Positions 15,696-24,223 of a DNA stretch of 36,636 nt are shown here, one piece after another. The translations under genes were made by a program, and so were the position numbers. The DNA is from Chloroflexota bacterium (GTDB lineage: Bacteria; Chloroflexota; Anaerolineae; Promineifilales; Promineifilaceae), in contig JAJRYT010000209.1 of NCBI GenBank assembly GCA_024275635.1, positions 1-36,636 of the forward strand, read 5' to 3'. The notes beneath the pieces were generated by a model, which was not told the origin of the DNA, searched no databases, and saw only the letters and a list, made by a program, of their open reading frames with translations. The stretch's first letter is position 1; every line of letters begins with the position of its first letter.

Positions 15696-17075
15696 ATGCA
15701 GTTTAGAACGATTATTGAACCATTTCGTATCAAAACGGTGGAACCTATCCGCCAGACAACTCGCCAGGAACGGGAAGTGGCCTTGCGGGAGGCTGGTTAC
15801 AATCTATTTCTACTCAAGGCTGAAGATGTATTAATTGACCTGCTAACCGATTCCGGTACAGGTGCGATGTCGTCAGCGCAATGGGCCGGCATGATGCAGG
15901 GGGACGAATCATACGCCGGGGCGCGGTCATTTTACAAGTTTGAAACGGCCGTACAAGAAATCACCGGCCTCAAACATATCATCCCCACCCACCAGGGCCG
16001 CGCCGCCGAACGCATCTTATTCGGCTCTGCCCTCAAACCGGGCGACATCGTGCCCAACAACACCCACTTCGACACCACCCGCGCGAATGCCGAATATCGC
16101 GGCGCCACCGCCCTGGACATCCCCATCGCCGAAGGCCGCCAGCCCCACCTGCTCCACCCCTTCAAAGGCAACATTGACCTGGAAGCGCTGGAAAAAACGA
16201 TCACCGAAAATCCCGGCAAAGTTCCTCTGGCCATGATTACCGTCACCAACAACTCCGGCGGCGGCCAACCGGTCAGTATGGCCAACATTCGCAGTGCCAG
16301 CGAAATCTGCCACAAGCACGGCATCCCCTTCTTCCTCGACGCCTGCCGCTTCGCCGAAAACGCCTGGTTCATCAAAGTGCGTGAAAAAGGATACGCCGAT
16401 AAAACACCGCTGGCAATCGCCCAGGAGATGTTCAGCTACGTAGACGGCTGCACGATGAGCGCCAAGAAAGACGGCATGGCCAACATCGGCGGCTTTTTGG
16501 CCCTCAATGACGATGCTCTGGCCCAGGAATGCAAAAACGTCCTCATTCTCACCGAAGGCTTCCCCACTTATGGCGGGCTGGCCGGCTACGATTTAGAAGC
16601 CATTGCCGTCGGCTTACATGAGGTGTTGGAAGAAGATTATTTGCACTACCGTATTCGTTCAGTTGCTTACCTGGGCGATAAATTGATCAGCGCTGGCGTA
16701 CCTATTGTACAACCAACAGGCGGGCACGCGATTTATATTGATGCCAAGACAATGCTGCCTCATATTCCCCAAAACGAGTACCCGGCCTGGGCATTATCGC
16801 TGGCCTTGTACCTGGAAGGCGGCATCCGCTCGGTGGAAATTGGCTCAGTGATGTTTGGCTTACAGCCGGATGGCAGTGAAAAACCAGCGGCGATGGAATT
16901 GGTGCGTCTGGCTTTCCCGCGCCGCATGTACACGCAAAGCCATGTAGATTATCTGGCTGAGGTCATTCTTTATGTTAATGAAATCCGCAGCCGAATTCGT
17001 GGCGTCAGCATTGTGGAATCACCGCCTGTGCTGCGTCACTTTACGGCGCGGTTGGCCCCGGCGCAGGGCAGTTAA
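15696..17075 (+). CDS. tnaA: Tryptophanase (beta-eliminating lyase)
   Basis: 459 residues, a PLP enzyme that splits L-tryptophan into indole, pyruvate and ammonia; the close relative is tyrosine phenol-lyase. Family marks: FLLKAEDVLIDLLTDSGTGA, IPTHQGRAAE, FLDACRFAENAWFI, and SAKKDG with the PLP lysine at 258. Three positions that separate the two enzymes favour tryptophanase: Asp in HFDTTR (Thr in the lyase), Ile in RSVEIGS (Arg in the lyase) and His in LRHFTARL (Phe in the lyase). ATG with GGAG seven bases upstream. No tnaC-like leader peptide or tnaB permease is visible. Confidence 0.92.
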   Translation: MQFRTIIEPFRIKTVEPIRQTTRQEREVALREAGYNLFLLKAEDVLIDLLTDSGTGAMSSAQWAGMMQGDESYAGARSFYKFETAVQEITGLKHIIPTHQGRAAERILFGSALKPGDIVPNNTHFDTTRANAEYRGATALDIPIAEGRQPHLLHPFKGNIDLEALEKTITENPGKVPLAMITVTNNSGGGQPVSMANIRSASEICHKHGIPFFLDACRFAENAWFIKVREKGYADKTPLAIAQEMFSYVDGCTMSAKKDGMANIGGFLALNDDALAQECKNVLILTEGFPTYGGLAGYDLEAIAVGLHEVLEEDYLHYRIRSVAYLGDKLISAGVPIVQPTGGHAIYIDAKTMLPHIPQNEYPAWALSLALYLEGGIRSVEIGSVMFGLQPDGSEKPAAMELVRLAFPRRMYTQSHVDYLAEVILYVNEIRSRIRGVSIVESPPVLRHFTARLAPAQGS

Positions 17076-17085
17076 TGGGCAGCTT

Positions 17086-17137
17086 GAGACTGGAGATTGG
17101 AGATTCCATCAGTCTCCAATCTCTAGTCTCCTCAATT
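17086..17137. repeat. Palindromic heptad array after tryptophanase
   Basis: Units GAGACTG, GAGATTG, GAGATTC, then a 3-nt spacer, then CAGTCTC, CAATCTC, TAGTCTC, CTCAATT. The right half is close to the reverse complement of the left, so the array folds as a hairpin between convergent genes. The amidohydrolase stop codon (17132-17134) lies in the last unit. Confidence 0.75.
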
Positions 17138-18190
17138 CAATATTTGCTGCGCATTGCGCCTGTAAACCTTTTCCAACACATTATCGGGCAGGTAAAGACC
17201 ATAGATTCGCCAGCGGCCTTGTGTGGGAATTTTGCCCAGGCCGTAGCTGAAATATTCGTCGTCCGTTTCCAGGAAGCGGTAGTAGCGGCGGTAAACGTCT
17301 GTATTGGCCGGGGCGTCGGTTCCGAATAAGATGCGGTCGGCGTAACGCAGGAAGAAGCGGCGGGCGGTGTAGGGTTGGCGGCCTAATTCGCCCAGCCGCG
17401 CGCTGATATCTACGTAAAAATTGGGGCATTGGTCAAGCAGCTGCCCTACCCAGGCCAGATTTTCAGCGTAGCAGCCAACGTGCGCGCCGATGAAGGTGGT
17501 TTGGGGATGGCGGGCTACCAGGTTCGCCAATCCCGCCATGATGCTGTTAAAGGATGGGAACGGCGGGCTGGGAAACTGCCAATCGGGATGGGTGTGCAGT
17601 TCTTCCCAGCGCTCGTTGGTATTGTCAACCGGCTCAAAAAAAGCAGCGGGGTCGGCCACGTGAATCATGACAGGCAGGCAGAGTTCGCCTGCAGTTGCCC
17701 AAAGGGGATCGAGGCGGGGATCGTCAACTGTTACTAACTGCCCCAGATGATCGCGCACATGGAGACCAAGGGGTTTCCAGATTTTGAGTCCTTCTGCGCC
17801 GCGGGCGGCTTGTTGGCGCAAGCGGCGAGCGGCCCAATCGCCAAAACGATGGCCGTGCTGGGGCCAGGCATCCCAATTGATGCCGCCGAATATGCGAAAT
17901 CGATCGGGAACGGCCGTCTTGAACTTATCGAGGCGCCGGTGCAAAATGGCCTCGCCCCAGCCACCGTCTAAATCAACGAACTGCTGGATGTGGGCTTCGT
18001 CTAAAATATCGAGGAGTTGGGATAACGGCCGTTTATCCCAGCCGCCGCCAAATGATTCTCCCAAATGGTTGTGAGCGTCAATAACGGGAAAGCGCGGCTG
18101 CCTGATGGGAGTAACGCGAGTGACGAGCTGCGGCTGTGGGCGAAAATCGCGCAAGTTAAGTTCCGGGGCTGTTTTTGTTGAGTTGGTCAT
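17132..18190 (-). CDS. Amidohydrolase_2-family metal-dependent hydrolase
   Basis: 352 residues from the ATG at 18190; the 42 upstream codons look non-coding. TIM-barrel metal hydrolase features: VIDAHNHLG (HxH metal ligands, about 36-44), His in VMIHVADP, His in FIGAHVGCYAEN, and the catalytic Asp in ILFGTDAPAN near residue 290. Members include aminocarboxymuconate-semialdehyde decarboxylase-like and resorcylate decarboxylase-like enzymes. The substrate cannot be read from sequence; an aromatic acid link to the neighbouring tryptophanase is only a guess. No strong ribosome site precedes the start. Confidence 0.82.
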   Translation of the reverse strand: MTNSTKTAPELNLRDFRPQPQLVTRVTPIRQPRFPVIDAHNHLGESFGGGWDKRPLSQLLDILDEAHIQQFVDLDGGWGEAILHRRLDKFKTAVPDRFRIFGGINWDAWPQHGHRFGDWAARRLRQQAARGAEGLKIWKPLGLHVRDHLGQLVTVDDPRLDPLWATAGELCLPVMIHVADPAAFFEPVDNTNERWEELHTHPDWQFPSPPFPSFNSIMAGLANLVARHPQTTFIGAHVGCYAENLAWVGQLLDQCPNFYVDISARLGELGRQPYTARRFFLRYADRILFGTDAPANTDVYRRYYRFLETDDEYFSYGLGKIPTQGRWRIYGLYLPDNVLEKVYRRNAQQILN

Positions 18191-18332
18191 GTAGAAATGA
18201 TAACAAAACCCACGCAGGGATGACAAACCAATAGCGCAGAGATAGAAAGCCATTGTACAATAGGCTGGAATAGACATGGCTGTAGATTTTTGTGGCAGCG
18301 AAACAGATATTTTCATGAATGAAAACCGTAGC

Positions 18333-18376
18333 GCGATTTTGTAAATCGCATATTGGATTACTGATTCGATTTACAA
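18333..18376 (+). promoter_or_regulatory. Nested inverted repeats upstream of the McrB-like gene
   Basis: GCGATTT and AAATCGC around TGT (18333-18349) form one dyad. TTGTAAATCG (18339-18348) and CGATTTACAA (18367-18376) form a second, overlapping one that ends just before the Shine-Dalgarno. This could be an operator pair or alternative mRNA hairpins. Confidence 0.45.
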
Positions 18377-18386
18377 TGGAGAAGGT

Positions 18387-20024
18387 ATGGTCTCGGACCG
18401 CAAAATAACGGATTTAATCGCGCTGGTGCGCCGCCGCTACGACGATTGGACGGATTTTGACCATCCTGGTTTTGTCGCTGATGAGATTTCGTACAAGCAG
18501 GCGACAGTGCAGAAGGCGCGGGAACTGTTGAACCAGCCGGAACTAGACAATCTGATTGCGGCGGGTGCGTTTGATCTGTTTTTGGAGCGGCTGCTGGCAT
18601 TGTGCCGGGACAATAATTTGCTGTGGCGGCGGGTTCCATCGCAGGGGGATACGGCCGTTCTCCGCCACCCCGCCCTCGACAAGCCCCCCTTTTGCACCCA
18701 GATTCGCAATTTGTTGCACGGCGACCGGCCCAGTCCCGACCGGCTGCAAACGTTCAGCGACTACTGCGCGGCTCATGATTTACCCAACAAGTGGCCGCTG
18801 CCGACTTATTTGCTGTTCATCACCCATCCGGATCGGGAGATGTTTGTTAAGCCACAGGCAGCAAGTTGGTTTTTGAAGTTTATGGGGGTGGAGGAAACGG
18901 CCGTTACTGCCCCGCCAACTGCCACCGCCTACACCGCTATCCGGGAACAGACCGATGCTTTGTTCATTTCCCTTCTTCCTTACGGCGTGCGGGACAGGGT
19001 GGATGTGCAAGGATTTCTTTGGGTGTGCTACCGGGAGGGGAAGGAACGGATCGGCCGTTTGTCGCCCAAAGGTCAAGTCGAGTTGGATGTGCCGCCAACG
19101 GAACCGTTGCCACCCAATTTTTACGACATCACACCAAAAGTAACCACACTCCTCAAAGAGTCTGGAGAAGACAAGGGGTTCCAGGAAACAATGTTAAATC
19201 CAGCGTATTCATTGGCAACATGGGCGCAAGACTCCGGTTTTACAGAACAAGAACTGGCGATTTGGGTGCAGGCGGTTGAACGCAAAGGGCAGGCCATCTT
19301 CTACGGCCCGCCGGGGACGGGTAAGACGTTTATGGCCGAGAAGCTGGCCCGGCATCTCATTGGCGGCGGGGACGGGTTTACAGACCTCGTCCAGTTCCAC
19401 CCGGCGTATGCGTATGAGGATTTTATGCAGGGGATACGGCCGTTTACCCGTGACGGGCAAATTCATTACGACATGGTTCCCGGCCGGTTTATGCAGTTTT
19501 GTGAACGGGCGCGGGGGAGAAACGGCCGTTGCCTCCTCATCATAGACGAAATCAACCGGGCCAACCTCGCCAGCGTCTTCGGCGAGTTGATGTACCTGCT
19601 CGAATACCGCAGCCGGGACATTCCCCTGGCCGGCGGCGGCGCCTTCAGCATCCCCGCCAACATCCGCATCATCGGCACGATGAACACCGCCGACCGCTCC
19701 ATCGCCCTCGTTGACCATGCCTTGCGACGCCGATTCGCCTTCATCCACCTGCCCCCCAACTACGACACGCTGCGCCACTATCACCAGACAACTGGCTTTG
19801 ATGTTGAACCTCTCATCGCTGCCTTACGTCGTCTCAATAACCAAATTGGCGATCCTCACTACCATATCGGCACAACCTATTTCCTGCACCGTGATTTAGA
19901 TGTACAGTTAGAAGCGATCTGGCGGATGGAGATCGAGCCATACCTGGAAGAATATTTTTACGACCACCAGGATACATTTGAATCATTTCGGTGGGGGAAA
20001 TTAGGGATGAGCGGCGAGGGATGA
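18387..20024 (+). CDS. McrB-like AAA+ ATPase without McrC
   Basis: 545 residues. The C-terminal half is an AAA_5/McrB module: Walker A GPPGTGKT (307-314), VQFHPAYAYEDFMQGIRP (335-352), Walker B LLIIDEINRAN (383-393) and the sensor/arginine region IGTMNTADRSIALVDHALRRRF (429-450). These are hallmarks of the McrB GTPase of type IV restriction. The N-terminal 280 residues are not recognised and may recognise substrate. McrB normally drives the McrC nuclease, but no mcrC follows: 20025-20323 has no long frame and the next gene is lepB. It could be an orphan, a degraded restriction locus or a system with a distant partner. Start supported by GGAGAAGG five bases upstream. Confidence 0.85.
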   Translation: MVSDRKITDLIALVRRRYDDWTDFDHPGFVADEISYKQATVQKARELLNQPELDNLIAAGAFDLFLERLLALCRDNNLLWRRVPSQGDTAVLRHPALDKPPFCTQIRNLLHGDRPSPDRLQTFSDYCAAHDLPNKWPLPTYLLFITHPDREMFVKPQAASWFLKFMGVEETAVTAPPTATAYTAIREQTDALFISLLPYGVRDRVDVQGFLWVCYREGKERIGRLSPKGQVELDVPPTEPLPPNFYDITPKVTTLLKESGEDKGFQETMLNPAYSLATWAQDSGFTEQELAIWVQAVERKGQAIFYGPPGTGKTFMAEKLARHLIGGGDGFTDLVQFHPAYAYEDFMQGIRPFTRDGQIHYDMVPGRFMQFCERARGRNGRCLLIIDEINRANLASVFGELMYLLEYRSRDIPLAGGGAFSIPANIRIIGTMNTADRSIALVDHALRRRFAFIHLPPNYDTLRHYHQTTGFDVEPLIAALRRLNNQIGDPHYHIGTTYFLHRDLDVQLEAIWRMEIEPYLEEYFYDHQDTFESFRWGKLGMSGEG

Positions 20025-20323
20025 ACGGCGAGGGGTATTATTCAATCAATCATTGGTGTATTGTTATGAAGACGGTAAGGATACGGCCGTATCCTGAATT
20101 AGCAATAATTTCCTATCAGCCAACCAGCAACCTGGGACTAACGTGCCGTTTGCGTTGATAATTTGGCTCGACTATAATTTAGTATGAACGATTTACCTCG
20201 GGAGACTTCGCGGGCTACCGCCCGCCATCAAAAATGAAACCAACCTCCAGGAGGTTTCGGGCGTTATTGAGGCCATGAAAGGAACCTCCCGGAGGTTTAT
20301 TTACAATTGGAGAATAATAACGA
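20025..20323 (+). repeat. Noncoding leader with a 16-bp palindrome and paired CCTCC/GGAGG palindromes
   Basis: Holds no supported gene. It contains the palindrome GGATACGGCCGTATCC (20079-20094), then two copies of AACCTCC-N-GGAGGTT (20242-20256 and 20283-20297) 41 bp apart, just upstream of lepB. Confidence 0.6.
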
Positions 20324-20938
20324 ATGGCTCTAGCAGAGTCCGATTCACAACTAACTCCCGGTATCGCTGACATTCCGGCTAACGCAGAAACTTCTACCGT
20401 CGTAGAATCACGACAACCAACCGAAGCGATCATTCGTGAAATCATTGAAACATTACTATTGACCTTTTTTATTTTCTTCATCGTCAATAGTTTAATTGGC
20501 CGCTACCGGATTGATGGCAGCAGCATGAATCCCACCCTCTTTGATGGCGAATATTTGATTATCAATAATATTAGCTATTATCTTGATACTCCCCAACCAG
20601 GCGACATTATCGTATTCAAGCACCCTAATAATGACCTGAACCTGATCAAACGAGTTATTGGTATGCCAGGAGACCATATTGAAGTCCGCAACCGGCAGGT
20701 CAAGGTGAACGAACAATTGTTGGAAGAGCCTTATATTGCCGCGCCCCCCAATTACAGCGGTAGCTGGGACGTCCCGGATAACAGTTATTTCGTCTTAGGA
20801 GATAATCGCAACAATTCCAGCGATTCTCATTCGTGGTCATTTTTACCAGAAGAAAATATCATCGGAAGAGCAATGATTATTTACTGGCCGCCAAGCGATT
20901 GGACAATGATTTCACATTTCGATCATCAAGTAAACTAA
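20324..20938 (+). CDS. lepB: Signal peptidase I
   Basis: 204 residues. Membrane-bound serine peptidase that removes type I signal peptides. One N-terminal helix (about 40-58) follows a 35-residue cytosolic leader. Catalytic Ser67 lies in IDGSSMNPTL and the general-base Lys109 in LIKRVIGMPGD; the C-terminal signature VLGDNRNNSSDSH is complete. ATG with GGAG about 11 bases upstream. Its leader carries two CCTCC/GGAGG palindromes. Confidence 0.95.
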   Translation: MALAESDSQLTPGIADIPANAETSTVVESRQPTEAIIREIIETLLLTFFIFFIVNSLIGRYRIDGSSMNPTLFDGEYLIINNISYYLDTPQPGDIIVFKHPNNDLNLIKRVIGMPGDHIEVRNRQVKVNEQLLEEPYIAAPPNYSGSWDVPDNSYFVLGDNRNNSSDSHSWSFLPEENIIGRAMIIYWPPSDWTMISHFDHQVN

Positions 20939-20968
20939 TCAATAATAGTTAGAAACCAGGTATTTACC

Positions 20969-21238
20969 ATGTCCTGTGAACATTGCCGTATTGGTCATAT
21001 TCAATCTACACTTACTCCTTATATCCAATGGCTTGATGGTCAAATTATGATCATACCGAATGCCCCGGCATCTAGCTGCGATGTCTGTGGTTACATGGAG
21101 TATGATGCCATTTTTATTCACAAATTGAATCATTTATTGGCACAATTTTCTAAAACTACTCCCAGCAATGGCGTAGTTTATCGTCCTGTAATGGCCGGGG
21201 CAATCCCACCATTACCATCAACCAGAGGGAGCCGATAG
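20969..21238 (+). CDS. Small YgiT-type zinc-ribbon protein
   Basis: 89 residues. Two Cys pairs (CEHC near residues 3-6, CDVCG near 37-41) flank a short beta region with IIPNAPASSC, the pattern of the YgiT/MqsA N-terminal zinc finger. In MqsA this module is fused to an HTH antitoxin, but no HTH or MqsR-like toxin is present here. It lies 30 bp after lepB on the same strand and may be co-transcribed. Role unknown. Confidence 0.72.
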   Translation: MSCEHCRIGHIQSTLTPYIQWLDGQIMIIPNAPASSCDVCGYMEYDAIFIHKLNHLLAQFSKTTPSNGVVYRPVMAGAIPPLPSTRGSR

Positions 21239-21292
21239 TTTATTCACGACACACTGCCAGCATGATCGCCAAACAGATATAAAACATCGCAC

Positions 21293-22162
21293 ATGACTCC
21301 TGAAACGGAACAAAAGCGGAAACAGTTACAGCAGTTCATTGAGGAAGTCTTAGCCCCGGAAACGGCCGTCAAAGGGGTCGTTGCTATCGGCAGCATGGCA
21401 ACTGGACATATGACTGCCCATTCCGATATAGATGCCATCATTTTCCTTGATCCCTTCGACCTGTACATCGTTCCTGCGGAAGCTATCTGGCGACCCGAAG
21501 ATAATACCTTTCACAGCATTTTCAACGAAGAGAGCGTGGGCATACCACTCGATTTTGCCCGACTTAACTGGCAGCAGTGGGCAGACCCGGAATTTGAATG
21601 GCCCGAAGGCCGCCGCGCTGAACTCAGTCTGGGTTGGATTGCCTATGATCCCCAGGGCGAAGTGGCCCAACTGATCGCCCAGCGTACAACTTACCCAGAC
21701 GATTTACGTCTGGCCCGATTAGATGAAGCCATCGTCTGGCTGGACCAACATCTTAACTGGAAGGCAAAATCGGCATGGGAAAAACTTGGCCCGGTCATTG
21801 CTCATGATCGACTGGAAGCCGCTTATGACTATCTGGCGCAAGCGTTGTTTGCCGTTAACCGACAGTGGCGCATCTGGCGTAATCGGGAAATGCAAACGTT
21901 GTTAAAATTACCCTGGCTGCCAGAAGATTTTGCTGATCGTGTTCTCATTGCCGCCAACGCGCCTAACCTCAAATACGATGGTTATGTCGCTCGCTTTGAG
22001 ATGCTGTGTGACCTCTTTAACGATTTACTGTCCCATTTAATAATGAATGGCGATTACTCAAATACGCCAATTGACCAGGCTTTTATTCGCAGTAGTGACG
22101 AACCAGGACGCGCCTGGAATATGGATGAATGGTCTCGATTTCATCAGGCACGGATGCTGTAA
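21293..22162 (+). CDS. Nucleotidyltransferase-domain protein
   Basis: 289 residues. The pol-beta-type nucleotidyltransferase signature is at about residues 32-51: GSMATGHMTAHSDIDAIIF, giving the GS motif and both metal-binding Asp. The rest is mostly helical with many Trp/Asp residues (SLGWIAYDP, RLEAAYDYLAQALF), resembling the helical domain of aminoglycoside adenylyltransferase-like proteins. The substrate is unknown: an antibiotic, a tRNA or a protein are all possible. Not a MNT/HEPN toxin pair, as the protein is long and no HEPN partner is adjacent. Confidence 0.75.
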   Translation: MTPETEQKRKQLQQFIEEVLAPETAVKGVVAIGSMATGHMTAHSDIDAIIFLDPFDLYIVPAEAIWRPEDNTFHSIFNEESVGIPLDFARLNWQQWADPEFEWPEGRRAELSLGWIAYDPQGEVAQLIAQRTTYPDDLRLARLDEAIVWLDQHLNWKAKSAWEKLGPVIAHDRLEAAYDYLAQALFAVNRQWRIWRNREMQTLLKLPWLPEDFADRVLIAANAPNLKYDGYVARFEMLCDLFNDLLSHLIMNGDYSNTPIDQAFIRSSDEPGRAWNMDEWSRFHQARML

Positions 22163-22198
22163 CGGCCGTAACTCACTCAATAGTAAAGGCGAACAAAC

Positions 22199-22729
22199 AT
22201 GCCACTTGGAGCACGCAATCGTATCAATCTAGATTTATTTACCGATGCTTACCGCGTAACTGGTAATACAACCGTTGGCGTTGGCGGGATCAATGCTGAA
22301 TTAGTAAATCCAAATTCCAGTTACCTTGAAATCAAGGATGCGTATGTTTCACGTATCAATCAGCCCGGTGAAATCGTCACCAGTTATACGACCGCCTCGT
22401 TTCGCAAGGACAACATTAATTTCATTGTTTTACAAGACAGACGTGTGGGAATCCCTGTTGGCACACAACATGCCCGTTCCATCTTTACACGGGGCCGCCC
22501 GGTCCCCATCTTCCTCACCGTCCCATCGTTTGAAATCATTGGTGAAATCGCCCATGAAGGCAAAGTAACGCCACTTAACACCCTGGTAAAATCAACCGGT
22601 AGTTATTTACTCATCTTTGCTGCTAAGGCATCCGCTTCCCTCTATCCTCAGATAGCCTACAGCGGCGATCTCATCATGGTAAGCAAGAATCGCATTGGAT
22701 TATTCTGTTTAGGCGCTGATAACATCTAA
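22199..22729 (+). CDS. Unknown protein with possible internal duplication
   Basis: 176 residues, not recognised. Soluble, beta-rich in appearance, no signal or helix. Two halves look related: residues about 12-85 (AYRVTGNTTVGVGG, AELVNPNSSYLEIKDAYVSR) and about 105-172 (FEIIGEIAHEGKV, LNTLVKSTGSYLLIFAAKAS). Both have a strand, a gly-rich turn, a polar strand and a hydrophobic strand in the same order. The gene lies 36 bp after the nucleotidyltransferase and 164 bp before the receiver-ParA gene, so a regulatory role is conceivable but unsupported. ATG with only a weak AAAGG upstream. Confidence 0.6.
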   Translation: MPLGARNRINLDLFTDAYRVTGNTTVGVGGINAELVNPNSSYLEIKDAYVSRINQPGEIVTSYTTASFRKDNINFIVLQDRRVGIPVGTQHARSIFTRGRPVPIFLTVPSFEIIGEIAHEGKVTPLNTLVKSTGSYLLIFAAKASASLYPQIAYSGDLIMVSKNRIGLFCLGADNI

Positions 22730-22893
22730 AGCTTGATCATACCCGGCAACTATTTTATCCCCGTCAGGGAGATGATCGGTCATTTGCAAACAGTAGCATA
22801 TTTGGTCGTATTGGCAGGCAAGCCTCACTTTCAAACGCAAATGATGTTATTATATACATACAAAGATAAGTTTACGTATAAGGAGTCATTGCT

Positions 22894-24033
22894 TTGGCAA
22901 GGATTTTTGTGATTGATGATGATGAACAGTTGTTACGCATGGTTGGCCTCATGTTGGAGCGCGGCGGGCATAACATCACATTAATCAGTAATCCCCATAA
23001 CGGCTTAGAGCAGCTTAAAGCGAATAAACCAGACTTGCTGGTGCTGGATGTGATGATGCCAGGCATGAGTGGTCATGATCTAACACGCCAAATCCGTGAA
23101 ACGAGCGAATTGGAAACCTTGCCTATTCTTATTCTCACAGCACGGTCACAGGATATTGACCGCGATACTGCCTTGAAAAGCGGCGCTGATGGTTATTTGA
23201 GCAAGCCGGTTACTTCACAGGAACTAATCGAGCAAGTGGATAGCCTTTTGACACAAAAAGCGCAAGTCTCCAGGCAATCTGGTTCTGTTCAGGGTATGGT
23301 TTTGGCTCTCTTCGGCTTACGCGGCGGCGTGGGCAAAACCACGCTGGCTACGAACCTGGCCCTGGCCTTACGTCGTGTCAGCCAACAGGAAGTTTGTCTG
23401 GTGGACTTATCGCTGTCTATTAGCCAGGCAGCGTTCCATTTACAACTTAAATCACAGTCTAGTTGGGCTGATTTATTAGCCAATAACAACTTTGATTGGC
23501 CTACCCTAAATGACCATCTAGCGATTCATCCCACAGGCTTACGGCTGTTGGCCGCCCCCCCTTTACCCCAAGCGCCGTCCACCATATCAACCGAATTCGT
23601 CAGGCAAGTTATTACGCTGCTGCGCGAGAATATGATATTTACGGTATTGGATTTGCCACCGGTATTTAACCCGGCGTTTATGGCTGTTTTGGAAATATCT
23701 GATGTCGGGTTACACGTGATCACACCAGATGTAATAACTGTGAGAACGGCCGTTCAAACGAATCGAGCGCTGGCCAACGCCAATATCAACATTAAACAAA
23801 AATCATTCATCTTAAACCAGACATCACCCACCGCCCAACTATCCCAGGCAACTGTTGAGCGAGCCTTAAGCGGCCGTATCCCCTTCCATGTCGACTACGA
23901 TCCCAACCAGATACAAGCCTTGCCCCAGGGCAACCCATTAGTCTTAACGGCCGTGGACTCCCCCTTACCGGCTGTCATCAAAAGAATGGCTGACGTCATC
24001 TGGAAACGGATGGCCGCCAAAATGAAAAGCTAA
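22894..24033 (+). CDS. Receiver-domain / ParA-type ATPase fusion (CpaE/TadZ-like)
   Basis: 379 residues. The N-terminal CheY-like receiver (1-120) has DDD at 8-10, phospho-acceptor Asp52 in LLVLDVMMPGM, Thr in LILTAR and Lys in YLSKPVT. A ParA/MinD ATPase follows (about 133-375) with a deviant Walker A, GLRGGVGKTT (141-150), DLSLSISQ and DLPPVFNPAF. This architecture is typical of CpaE/TadZ proteins that place Tad pilus machinery at the pole. No other tad genes are in the window, so the partner is unknown. It starts with TTG, supported by AAGGAG eight bases upstream. Confidence 0.88.
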   Translation: MARIFVIDDDEQLLRMVGLMLERGGHNITLISNPHNGLEQLKANKPDLLVLDVMMPGMSGHDLTRQIRETSELETLPILILTARSQDIDRDTALKSGADGYLSKPVTSQELIEQVDSLLTQKAQVSRQSGSVQGMVLALFGLRGGVGKTTLATNLALALRRVSQQEVCLVDLSLSISQAAFHLQLKSQSSWADLLANNNFDWPTLNDHLAIHPTGLRLLAAPPLPQAPSTISTEFVRQVITLLRENMIFTVLDLPPVFNPAFMAVLEISDVGLHVITPDVITVRTAVQTNRALANANINIKQKSFILNQTSPTAQLSQATVERALSGRIPFHVDYDPNQIQALPQGNPLVLTAVDSPLPAVIKRMADVIWKRMAAKMKS

Positions 24034-24092
24034 GGCGACGTTAATCATTAACTTAGCGCTTTGGCTGTCCATAATCCGTTATTCGTATCGTG

Positions 24093-24176
24093 ACGGAACA
24101 CGGAATACGGTTTACGGTTTACGGTTTACGGTTTACGGTTTACGGAATACGGAATACGGAATACGGAATACGGACA
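24093..24176. repeat. Heptad tandem array of ACGGTTT and ACGGAAT units
   Basis: Twelve 7-bp units in perfect register: ACGGAAC, ACGGAAT, five ACGGTTT, four ACGGAAT, then ACGGACA. It lies between the convergent receiver-ParA and CHAT genes, 60 bp past the former's stop. Confidence 0.95.
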
Positions 24177-24223
24177 CAGCTTACGAAAACCAGGAAGTTA
24201 TTTCCGAACACTTACTACCCCCC

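Noticed and set aside
20066..20158. A 30-codon frame (MKTVRIRPYPELAIISYQ...) after the McrB-like gene, considered as an mcrC start
   Set aside because: Too short, no ribosome site, and no McrC motif follows in any frame.
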